Assembly (NCBI RefSeq): GCF_900182925.1 | Contig: NZ_LT900024.1 | Location: forward strand, 2,170,001 to 2,234,000 | Length of the DNA: 64,000 nucleotides | Source of the DNA: Psychrobacter sp. LV10R520-6 | Lineage (GTDB): Bacteria; Pseudomonadota; Gammaproteobacteria; Pseudomonadales; Moraxellaceae | Direction: 5' to 3' | Notes under the pieces: model-generated | Databases searched by the model: none | The model's input: the letters and a program-made list of their open reading frames with translations, nothing else | What the model was told of the DNA's origin: nothing | In this document: in pieces, positions 54,728 to 62,176 of the stretch | Layout of the letters: every line of letters begins with the position of its first letter | Numbering within the stretch: the first letter of the stretch is position 1 | Made by a program: the position numbers and the translations under genes

Positions 54728-55195
54728 ATGAGTTACCAACATATTTTACTAGTCACCGACTTATTATCCGATGCCGATGTGGTGGCACAAAAAGCCAAAC
54801 GTATCGTCGATAACCGTCCTAACTCCAAATTATCGGTACTACATATTGTCAAAGATACGATGGTTGGCTTTGGCTATGAGCTAGTGCCCGCCTCCAGCCT
54901 ATATGATGAGATTGATGATGAACGCTGCCAAGAAGCACGGGCAAAACTCGCGCAATTCTTGGATCGGAATCAATTAAACGCGGTAAATTCTGAAGTAACC
55001 ACCGCTATCTCTAGCAGTGAAGGCATCGTTAATTATTGTGAAAAGAATAACGTCGACCTTTTAGTTATCGGACGCCATGAGCGCCATGGTATCGCCGCGT
55101 GGCTCAGTGGTGCGACTGCAGATAATATCTTACCTAATGTTCCTTGCGATAGCTTAGTAGTAAAGCTCGATAAGCCAGTGTCAAAACGCAATTAA
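54728..55195 (+). CDS. Universal stress protein, second of a tandem pair
   Basis: 155-aa paralogue of the gene at 53983; nearly identical at the N-terminus (MSYQHILLVTDLLSDADVVAQKAK) and in VIGRHERHGIAAWLSGATADNILPNVPCDSLVVK. Differences cluster in 25-35, 62-72 and near the middle. Strong ribosome binding site (GAGGAA). Separate promoter region with a TAGTGCTATAGTT-type sequence lies in the gap. Likely from a recent local duplication, with kept function in both copies. Confidence 0.88.
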   Translation: MSYQHILLVTDLLSDADVVAQKAKRIVDNRPNSKLSVLHIVKDTMVGFGYELVPASSLYDEIDDERCQEARAKLAQFLDRNQLNAVNSEVTTAISSSEGIVNYCEKNNVDLLVIGRHERHGIAAWLSGATADNILPNVPCDSLVVKLDKPVSKRN

Positions 55196-55235
55196 GGTCA
55201 TTGTTAATTTATTAAGTAAATTAAAGTATTAGAAC

Positions 55236-55272
55236 AGCGCAGTGTAGAGAAAATTCTATGCTGCGCTTTTTT
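55236..55272 (+). terminator. Terminator after the second usp gene
   Basis: Stem AGCGCAGTGTAGA/TCTATGCTGCGCT (two wobble pairs) followed by T run. Confidence 0.8.
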
Positions 55273-55344
55273 ACTTTTGATATTAAGACTGACGACATAA
55301 CGGATATAAATTAGAGCTGAACTATAAGCTTTAAACATCAGGCT

Positions 55345-56280
55345 TTAAACGTCCTGAATAATATCGATAAAGGTCTGCCAAATCGGACTTTGATGACGTG
55401 CCTTATGCCAGACTAGCCACCACGTGCGGGTCAAATCTATCCCTACTACTTTTATCTGCACCAACTTATCGCTGGCTAATTCTGCTTGGATAACATGCTG
55501 CGATAGACAGCCCAGCCCAATATCAGCACTGACCATATGCTTAATCGCCTCCGACTGCTGAATTGCCATGATGACTTCGGCATCGGGCATGTGTTGTAAT
55601 AATTGTTCATCGATAATTTGCCGTGTCCCCGAACCGGCCTCACGTACTAACAAAGGTAGCTTTGCCAACTGCGCAGTGGTTAGCCGATAGCAGTTATCAT
55701 CATTGTCATACGCTGCGATATCTATTAGCCATTTACTATCACGTTTGGCAAATACCATCAAAGTATCGGTTCGCCATGAGCGCTGCTCAATAACCTTAGT
55801 ATCCGATGGGCGCGGCATGCCCTCCACCAGTGCAATATCAATATTTAACTGCTCAACCTCACTGACCACTTCTTGGGTATTGGCAATATACATATCAACG
55901 TTCGAATCAGGGAGCACGGCGTATAGCTTGGCCAACAATGGCGGCAATACATAATTACCTATGGTAGTGCTGGCTCCGATATGAATTTGCTCGGCATGAT
56001 GCTTATGGTAATGCTCAAGTGTTAATGACTGCCCCAAGATTGCCTGTGCTTGGATATAGACCGGATGAGCATTCGCATGTTGGTTGAGTCTGCGTCCGAC
56101 CCGCTCAAACAAAGGCATTTGCAATCGAGATTCTAACTCGGTTAAGGCACTACTGACCGCAGATTGCGATAAATGCAGCTCCTCACTCGCACGGCTAGTG
56201 CTACCCGTTTGGTAAATACTAACAAATACCGCCAGCTGCTTCAGGGTAATCTTCGGTAAGGTTTGAATTGGCTTTTTCAT
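55345..56280 (-). CDS. LysR-family regulator divergent from a YeiH-type transporter
   Basis: 311-aa LysR regulator. N-terminal winged helix (LKQLAVFVSIYQTGSTSRASEELHLSQSAVSSALTELE, ~13-47); C-terminal effector domain with REAGSGTRQIIDE (~215-227), typical of the CysB/CbbR/YeiE branch. Divergently placed from the sulfate-exporter-like gene at 56570, an arrangement like E. coli yeiE-yeiH, so it probably controls that gene. GAGGGGG lies 9 bases before ATG. The effector is unknown; in the CbbR/CysB group it is often a sulfur or carbon metabolite. The operator was not identified. Confidence 0.9.
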   Translation of the reverse strand: MKKPIQTLPKITLKQLAVFVSIYQTGSTSRASEELHLSQSAVSSALTELESRLQMPLFERVGRRLNQHANAHPVYIQAQAILGQSLTLEHYHKHHAEQIHIGASTTIGNYVLPPLLAKLYAVLPDSNVDMYIANTQEVVSEVEQLNIDIALVEGMPRPSDTKVIEQRSWRTDTLMVFAKRDSKWLIDIAAYDNDDNCYRLTTAQLAKLPLLVREAGSGTRQIIDEQLLQHMPDAEVIMAIQQSEAIKHMVSADIGLGCLSQHVIQAELASDKLVQIKVVGIDLTRTWWLVWHKARHQSPIWQTFIDIIQDV

Positions 56281-56569
56281 TATTGTCTGCCCCCTCTCGC
56301 TACTAAAATTTCTGCAATTATCTTCATCTATTAACTCGAATACATCATTTTAAACATATTAACCTAAAAAATCGATATTTTATATCTTATTAATCTGTTT
56401 TTATTATAGAATAGCCTGCTTTATAATGTCTACTCATAAGCTTATTCTAATTCCGATTATGGAATAATTTATATAAGCGATGATTATTGGCTTGGTTTGC
56501 ATATCAATTTATATTGTCGCTGCCCTGCCAGTCGACAGCCGAACAGACGCGTTAATAGGATCGTTAGTA

Positions 56570-57652
56570 ATGAATGCCTTTACCCAATCAGTCGCCAGCT
56601 ATCTTCCGAAAGGTCGCCATCTTGCAGGGCTTATCGTCGTGCTCATCGGTAGCTTATTTTGCTTATGGCTGAATACCGGCTTGGACACATGGACCAATGG
56701 ACGCATCGTTGGGCTATCGTCATTAACGTTAGCTATTTTGGTTGGTATGGTGCTGGGCAACACTATTTACCCAAGGGTCGCCGAGCGCTTAAATGAAGGC
56801 GTTAACTTTGCTAAAGGTCAGATTTTACGTTTGGCAATTATGTTTTACGGCTTTAAACTGACCTTTACTCAAGTCGCTAGCGTTGGACTGCCTGCCGTTA
56901 TGAGTGATGCGTTGGTGCTGACCTCGACGTTTCTATTAACCTACTGGTTGGGCACTAAATGGCTAAAAGTTGATAAGCAAACCACTTTACTAATTGGCTC
57001 AGGGGCAAGTATTTGCGGCGCGGCAGCGGTCATTGCAGCGGAACCAGTGGTCAAAGCAGAAGCGCATAAAGTCACTATCGCGGTGGCAACGGTAGTGGTA
57101 TTCGGTACTATCGCTATGCTGCTCTATCCATTTTTATATCATCTCGGCTGGTTGCAACCCTGGCTCAGCGCCCAAGATTACGGCGTTTATACGGGCTCAA
57201 CTATTCATGAAGTCGCTCAAGTCGTAGTAGCCGGTAATACGATTAGTCCTGAAGTTGGCGATACGGCGGTCGTGACCAAAATGATTCGGGTCATGATGCT
57301 TGCGCCGTTCTTACTTATTTTGTCTTTTGCCTTGACCAAAGGCAGCAGCGAGAATGGTGAAAAACCGTCATTTATGAACCGTGTCCAGCAAGTCAAAGTA
57401 CCTTGGTTTGCCTTTATTTTTATTCTTATCGTACTACTACACACTTGGTTAGATATGTCTGAAGGCTTAGAGAACGCCATGGTAATGTTAGATAACCTTC
57501 TTTTGAGTATGGCCATGTTTGCCTTAGGCTTAACCACCCATCTGAGTGCCATCAAACAAGCGGGAGTAAAACCTCTCATCCTAGGCGCGATCATGTTTGG
57601 CTGGTTAATCATTGGTGGCGGTCTGATTAATATTGGTATTAGCTTTCTATAA
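56570..57652 (+). CDS. YeiH-family (UPF0324) membrane transporter, putative sulfate exporter
   Basis: Ten or so membrane segments in 360 aa. I chose the ATG at 56570 because AGGA lies 9 bases upstream; an in-frame ATG at 56480 would add 30 residues without a ribosome binding site. Family marks: GRIVGLSSLTLAILVGMVLGNTIYP, LIGSGASICGAAAVIAAEPV (~147-166) and VGDTAVVTKMIRVMMLAP (~237-254). The YeiH family is annotated as putative sulfate exporters, but function is not proven. A LysR regulator is divergent, as in E. coli. Terminator downstream at 57711-57750. Confidence 0.88.
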   Translation: MNAFTQSVASYLPKGRHLAGLIVVLIGSLFCLWLNTGLDTWTNGRIVGLSSLTLAILVGMVLGNTIYPRVAERLNEGVNFAKGQILRLAIMFYGFKLTFTQVASVGLPAVMSDALVLTSTFLLTYWLGTKWLKVDKQTTLLIGSGASICGAAAVIAAEPVVKAEAHKVTIAVATVVVFGTIAMLLYPFLYHLGWLQPWLSAQDYGVYTGSTIHEVAQVVVAGNTISPEVGDTAVVTKMIRVMMLAPFLLILSFALTKGSSENGEKPSFMNRVQQVKVPWFAFIFILIVLLHTWLDMSEGLENAMVMLDNLLLSMAMFALGLTTHLSAIKQAGVKPLILGAIMFGWLIIGGGLINIGISFL

Positions 57653-57710
57653 TTGGTTTTATTTCTAAAGCTTTGGCAACATCATCAGTACTTTGATAGC
57701 GCTAACTAAA

Positions 57711-57750
57711 AAAACGCCTACGTCTATTTCAGTGATAACGTAGGCGTTTT
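57711..57750 (+). terminator. Terminator after the YeiH-like gene
   Basis: Perfect 13-bp stem AAAACGCCTACGT (57711-57723) / ACGTAGGCGTTTT (57738-57750), with A and T runs, likely also usable on the other strand. Confidence 0.88.
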
Positions 57751-57823
57751 GCTGTAACCCATTATTGATCTTAAATTTAGTATTCAAACGTAAAACTCAG
57801 TATTCAAACTCAAACTACAGACG

Positions 57824-57853
57824 AAAAAAAACGAACCCGAAAGTCCGTTTTTT
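57824..57853 (-). terminator. Terminator of the cold-shock gene
   Basis: On the minus strand AAAAAACGGAC pairs with GTTCGTTTTTT through one G-U, with T run at the end. It lies 58 bases after the csp stop. Confidence 0.7.
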
Positions 57854-57910
57854 GTGCATTATGTTGTCATCAGTTACTTGTTGTAGTAAGCGATAACCAC
57901 ATTTTGCTAA

Positions 57911-58120
57911 TTATACAGCAACGATGTTATGTGCTTGTGGGCCTTTTTGGCCTTGAGTTACAGTGAACTCAACTTCTTGGCCTTCAGCTAAGGTTTTGAA
58001 ACCTGAGCCAGTGATTTCGCTGTAATGAGCAAAAACGTCAGCGCCGCTTTCTGGAGCGATGAAACCAAAGCCTTTAGCTTCGTTGAACCATTTAACTGTA
58101 CCTTTCATAGTATCTGACAT
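57911..58120 (-). CDS. CspA-family cold-shock protein
   Basis: Single cold-shock domain (69 aa), an RNA chaperone. RNP1 (KGFGFIAPE, ~16-24) and RNP2 (VFAHYSEI, ~29-36) are present; RNP2 has Ala in place of the usual Val of VFVH. Start [22 protein letters not shown] lies about 9 bases before ATG, and ATG at residue 5 is a possible alternative. Long 5' leader suggests thermal regulation of the mRNA. Confidence 0.96.
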   Translation of the reverse strand: MSDTMKGTVKWFNEAKGFGFIAPESGADVFAHYSEITGSGFKTLAEGQEVEFTVTQGQKGPQAHNIVAV

Positions 58121-58260
58121 ATCTATAATCCTAATTTTTAATCTAAAAATGGTCTAATGACCGGTAACGCTTGCAAATAGCTACTGAACGATAAATATTA
58201 AAACGAAGGATTATAACTAATACTACGAGGTAATGATTTGGTGCAGAACTGCTCTTAAGC
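58121..58260 (-). promoter_or_regulatory. Long 5' leader of the csp gene with a candidate -10 box
   Basis: TATAAT on the minus strand at 58215-58210 is the likeliest -10; the -35 is weak. This would give a leader of about 85 bases. Leaders of csp genes often form temperature-sensitive structures, but I cannot demonstrate a cold box here. Confidence 0.3.
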
Positions 58261-58406
58261 TTGAACGTATTATAAGCGCCTTTTCGCATTAGCGCAAGCA
58301 TTATCTGGTATTTTACGTGAAAACATACAAATATGTCGCTATTTTCATCCTTTTTGCTCAGTTTTACGTCTTATACCGCAGACGACCTATAGGTTTGTTG
58401 ATCAGA

Positions 58407-58838
58407 CTAAGCATTAGGTAATCGGAACAAATAAATGGCCACGCTGCTACATATGACCGCCACTATCCATGCCATCCACAGCATATCAGCTGGCAGGCGA
58501 TAAAATAACATAGTCGTCGATAACGCCATCATGATACTCGCCAGCCACTTGGCGTAATGTGGCACCGCATGATTCGCTTCCCAATCACGGACAAACTTAC
58601 CAAAATACCGATGGTTAATCAGCCAAAAGTGAAAACGTCGTGAACTACGCGCCCAGCAGCCTGCTGCCAATAATACAAACGGTGCAGTCGGCATCACTGG
58701 CAGTAACACGCCAATAATTCCTAATACAAAAAATATCCAACCAAGCGTCAAAAACGTCCAACGCACTGTAGGGCTAGCGGACTGGTTGGTGTTAGGACGG
58801 TAATAAAACGCGCGTTTCTTTTCAGGCATGTCAGTCAT
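58407..58838 (-). CDS. YbaN/DUF454 family inner-membrane protein
   Basis: 143-aa membrane protein with three hydrophobic segments (~28-48, 50-65, 97-135). The DUF454 pattern GIIGVLLPVMPTAPFVLLAAGCWARSSRRFHFWL (~40-73) is clear and identifies the family. No function is established for it. N-terminal ~25 residues are polar. Ends close to an intergenic stretch; not in an operon. Confidence 0.9.
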   Translation of the reverse strand: MTDMPEKKRAFYYRPNTNQSASPTVRWTFLTLGWIFFVLGIIGVLLPVMPTAPFVLLAAGCWARSSRRFHFWLINHRYFGKFVRDWEANHAVPHYAKWLASIMMALSTTMLFYRLPADMLWMAWIVAVICSSVAIYLFRLPNA

Positions 58839-59061
58839 GTCAGTCGTGGGTTCAGTAGTAAAAGTAATGTCGATGGGTGATAAATATCAGGTAGCAATAG
58901 TTACTTATGTAAGTGATTCAGCATGCAGTAATTGATAAGGCCGTTCAAGACTGGTTTTGAGTCGTTTTGCTATTGATACGTATGATTGTTTAGCAATTGA
59001 GTAAACGCAACCTCACACGAGGCAGCTGATAAAACAGTTTTTTAATAAGCTTAGTTAAACG

Positions 59062-59098
59062 AAAAAACCGCTCACAGTGTGGGCTGGAGCAGTTTTTT
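59062..59098 (-). terminator. Terminator downstream of the hypothetical membrane protein gene
   Basis: Stem AAAAAACCGCTC / GAGCAGTTTTTT with one G-U pair (better on the minus strand), loop 13 bases. It lies 31 bases after the stop of the gene at 59130-59573. Confidence 0.6.
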
Positions 59099-59129
59099 GT
59101 AGCAAAAATAAAGCGGTTATAAATACATA

Positions 59130-59573
59130 TTATAATAACGAAAACACGAAAACAATAAAAGATAAAAAGTAACTGAGCATTATGACGATAACGTACTTTT
59201 CATTCATCTGTTTGTCGTTGACCTCACGTTTTCCTAGGGTAATACCAAGCTTTTCAAGAGATACCCCAAAAAAATAAACGGCCAACGAAAATAATATAAC
59301 TTGGAAAAGAATAGCAAGGAAACTATTGATATCAGGAAATAAAACACTAATCTTAAAAACTAACAAGAGTAAAAAGGCAATTAAACCTGATATAGAGCCA
59401 TGAAAAAATATAATATCATGCCAAGTTGCATTAGTTTTATGGAAACTGGTTTCGATATCAAAGCTACTAGGCATGGATTCTCTAGTAATAGCATCTCTTC
59501 TAAGCACGCCCCTATGTACATTTATCTTGCTTACCGTAATGACAAGTACAGAAGATGTAAGAATAACCCACAA
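59130..59573 (-). CDS. Hypothetical membrane protein
   Basis: 147-aa protein with four predicted membrane segments: ~1-17, 57-77, 81-105, 125-147. The soluble loop ~18-55 contains HRGVLRRDAITRESMPSSFDIE. No family recognised. It is supported by a regular hydrophobic pattern and by the downstream terminator, but the start is uncertain, because an in-frame ATG at 59573 has no obvious ribosome binding site. Could be lineage-specific. Confidence 0.5.
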   Translation of the reverse strand: MWVILTSSVLVITVSKINVHRGVLRRDAITRESMPSSFDIETSFHKTNATWHDIIFFHGSISGLIAFLLLLVFKISVLFPDINSFLAILFQVILFSLAVYFFGVSLEKLGITLGKREVNDKQMNEKYVIVIMLSYFLSFIVFVFSLL

Positions 59574-60148
59574 GAAAACGTATAGATTTAAGATGATGGT
59601 TGCTCCATGATTCGATGAAAGAACGGCTCGAATATACTACCTATATTATCGCCCTGCATACTGACAAAATTCAATGCTTGAGTTCTAATTTGAGTAGACT
59701 CAGACGTCACAAATATAAGGGCTTACCTGTCTTATCAATCCAAATTTTTTGTTGATAAAAGAGTGCTTTTTGGATGCTTTTACTGTAGTGCTGCTATTGC
59801 TTGTTGTAAGAGCTACTACTGCATTCCTCAACTTGTTTGTGACAGTTGTCTGTATAGTCTAACTGATACAAAGCTATTAATCTGTACCTCTATTGGACTT
59901 TTACTTCTGAATTTCAATATTATTGGTGCCGCATCATCACAATTAGCCTGACTCAACAGTGAGCATTGCTCGATAATAAGATAATTAATGGTCATTCTAT
60001 GCCAGTTAAAATATTTAAGAAAGAGTCCTTTGTTTATTGCTATAAAAAATCCGCTCACGTTAGTATCCGGAACGGCTTTCTTTTGTGCAAATAGCTAACT
60101 TAACTTGATAAGTTTAATATGAATTAAATATTCCTCATGCCATTTTTC
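59574..60148. other. Intergenic region, no supported gene
   Basis: Small plus-strand frames (about 47 and 62 codons) exist but are rich in Cys or abrupt and have no signature or ribosome binding site. One is Leu/Val-rich and may be a decayed membrane segment. I make no call. Confidence 0.4.
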
Positions 60149-60535
60149 TTAAGGATAACTCTGCCAATAATTCGCAATTACCTTTGGGAAGCAATATTCT
60201 CTTGGCATCACGGTGATGGCTATCGGAACCAGTACAGATTTGGACACTCCGCCAATACCGTCACACGTTGCCGTCTCAGGAACGTCGTAATGGACAATTC
60301 GCACGGTGTTTTCGGGACAAAGGTCTGAGCAGTGAAATTCTTCTATCACTTTCGTGCCATTATGGACACCAATCACGAGATTGGACTGCCCTTCTACTGG
60401 TTTGCGATTGTCTTGTTGGGCAATACTAATTAGCTGCGCATCAGATAGCGTGTTTTCGTTGGTTGGCAATGAGACACAAGCTACTAAGCTGATTATAAGT
60501 GGGCTTAGGGTAAACACTTTAGTCTTTGAAGTCAT
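60149..60535 (-). CDS. Putative lipoprotein, uncharacterised
   Basis: 128 aa with a signal ending in a lipobox (SLVACVS, Cys20), so probably a lipoprotein. The mature part has four further Cys residues (FHCSDLCPE, TATCDG, REYCF) that could form two disulfides. Segment TVRIVHYDVPETATCDGIGGVSKSVLVPIAITVMPREYCFP is the conserved-looking core. No family known to me. The neighbours (NYN-domain protein, double-amber gene) suggest a small accessory island, but linkage is not proven. Confidence 0.6.
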   Translation of the reverse strand: MTSKTKVFTLSPLIISLVACVSLPTNENTLSDAQLISIAQQDNRKPVEGQSNLVIGVHNGTKVIEEFHCSDLCPENTVRIVHYDVPETATCDGIGGVSKSVLVPIAITVMPREYCFPKVIANYWQSYP

Positions 60536-60797
60536 TGGCGTTGTGTCCCTTACTATTTAGTGCAAATCAGCTGATATCTATTTCTATCGGACTTTGACAG
60601 GTAAATTTCAGTGCGATTGATGCAGTGTTGTCAATATTGAGTTAGCTTAAAGGTAAGCGTTGTCCAACGGTGAGAAGGGTCATGGTTTTTCTATACACAG
60701 TTAAGATTCTTAATAGATACTAGCTTAGTTACTGGTATAAAAAATCGCGTGTAGCATAGGCTAGAACGGTTTTCTTTTTAACTGTGATAATAGCAAT

Positions 60798-61478
60798 TCA
60801 CCAATATTCAGGCTTTAAAATTGGCTTTTTGGATGTTGGGATTTTATCAGGTAACTGACTGTTCGCTAACTCTTCATCAGTAATATAAGAACGTGTCCAG
60901 TCCGCGTATTTGCTTAGTTTTTGATTTGGTGGACGTCTGCTATTAGCACGTATAGGGATGACAATACCTATAATAATAGTGTCGCCCATATCTTCTCTCA
61001 ATGCTTTTAGCGCTGGCTCTAAATCTGTGTCATTTGAGACAAATACTATTTGCTCGGCTTCGCTCTTCAACGCGTCTCTATAAGCGGTCAATGTAATGTT
61101 TACATCAGTTTGCTTTTCTTCTAACCGCCAAACTTCAACCCTATCGTTTTTGTCAGGTGGAGTTTTATACTTTAATAGATTCCCTTTTTCCAAGGCATAA
61201 TATCCCTTTATAATCTCTATTCTTTCAGGATGCATTTTTAATAATGCTCTATGGTAAGATTGCTGAGCTTTCTGTGCCAATAGTCCTTGCGTAGATATCC
61301 TAGATTTGATATCTGCTGTAAAAAAGTACACTTTATCTACAATAGACTCTGGATTTTGTTGGTGAATGATATGAGTCGCAAACAAATGATATATATCTAT
61401 CCATTTGTCATCACTATGCTTCAAACATCCATAGAACAGGTTATAGCCGTCGATATACACTCTCGTTCTCAAATTCAC
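60798..61478 (-). CDS. NYN-domain protein (LabA/PIN-like nuclease fold)
   Basis: 226-aa protein with a NYN domain of the LabA/DUF88 type. Acidic site residues suit a PIN-like nuclease: D10 in VYIDGYNLFYG, E/D in RLEEKQTDVNITLTAYRDA (~122-140) and D in VSNDTDLEPALKALRE (~152-167). A VYFFTADIKSR segment (~50) matches the second strand. Such proteins are thought to act on RNA; some are associated with accessory or phage-defence loci, but no partner is evident here. ATG at 61478 has no strong ribosome binding site. The short C-terminal tail (KPEYW) is basic/aromatic. Confidence 0.85.
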   Translation of the reverse strand: MNLRTRVYIDGYNLFYGCLKHSDDKWIDIYHLFATHIIHQQNPESIVDKVYFFTADIKSRISTQGLLAQKAQQSYHRALLKMHPERIEIIKGYYALEKGNLLKYKTPPDKNDRVEVWRLEEKQTDVNITLTAYRDALKSEAEQIVFVSNDTDLEPALKALREDMGDTIIIGIVIPIRANSRRPPNQKLSKYADWTRSYITDEELANSQLPDKIPTSKKPILKPEYW

Positions 61479-61502
61479 CGCCTAATTATTGTTTCAAAAA
61501 TG

Positions 61503-61540
61503 AAAAAACCGCTACAGCATAATACTGTAACGGTTTTTTC
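61503..61540 (-). terminator. Terminator upstream of the NYN gene (end of the double-amber gene)
   Basis: AAAAAACCGCTACAG / CTGTAACGGTTTTTT, one mismatch that becomes G-U on the minus strand, loop 7 bases. It stands 124 bases after the stop of the 61664-62134 gene on the minus strand. Confidence 0.75.
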
Positions 61541-61663
61541 GCCCTAGGCAAACTAAAAACTTAATTTTAGATACTAAGGGTGAGTTGTAAGTTAATTATA
61601 GGCATACCTATAATATATTGCAAGTGCCCATAATATAACTTTACTTATTTCTGCTAACCTTAG

Positions 61664-62134
61664 TTAATTCAAACAATACTTTTTCCTCCAAAAATACTCT
61701 ATCCCAAATCTTGCTTCATGAGAATTACAATCGTAAACGGTTTGGCATAGTGTACATTGACATTCATAGTAGGCTTCAAAGTAAGGACGATACTGGATCG
61801 TTTGCAATATTTTCATCAGTCCCAAGTTTTCTTCTCGCTGCGGATCTAATTTGAGGTAACGATATTTTGAACATCGACAAGAACCACGCGCAATCCCTTT
61901 TAAGAAAGAGTTTAATTTATCAATGTCGCCTAAAATGTATTGTCTTACATCGTCTTTTTTCCATTGCTAAGTTTCTAATAATATTTGAAACTTAGCTATA
62001 TTGTCTGCTAATACATTAAGTATTCTCATGTCAGAAATATTCATAATCTCAAAGGTATTTACCTCATTTGGAATAATCGACTATTTATCAAATGTTCTAT
62101 TCTCGACCGACTTGATGATTTCATCAGTTTTCAT
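61664..62134 (-). pseudogene. 157-codon gene interrupted by two in-frame amber (TAG) codons
   Basis: On the minus strand an ATG at 62134, preceded by AGGG about 7 bases upstream, opens a frame that continues to TAA at 61664 except for TAG at codon 18 (62081-62083) and TAG at codon 56 (61967-61969). The three pieces are MKTDEIIKSVENRTFDK, then SIIPNEVNTFEIMNISDMRI..., then KKDDVRQYILGDIDKLNSF through ARGSCRCSKYRYLK and YYECQCTLCQTVYDC. Total length is an exact multiple of three and protein-like throughout, with a Cys-rich C-terminal half. I recognise no family. Either two nonsense mutations or amber readthrough. Confidence 0.72.
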
Positions 62135-62176
62135 ATTGGACCCTATGAAATCTAGACTTACCTCTATTTTTAAAAC

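Noticed and set aside
59763..59951. 62-codon Cys/Leu-rich plus-strand frame
   Set aside because: Composition unlike protein genes nearby, no signature; could be a decayed fragment at most.
61664..62134. Amber readthrough or pyrrolysine/suppressor decoding of the double-TAG gene
   Set aside because: Kept only as a possibility: no suppressor tRNA or Pyl genes in the window, and other genes here end with TAG, TAA and TGA normally; mutation is simpler.
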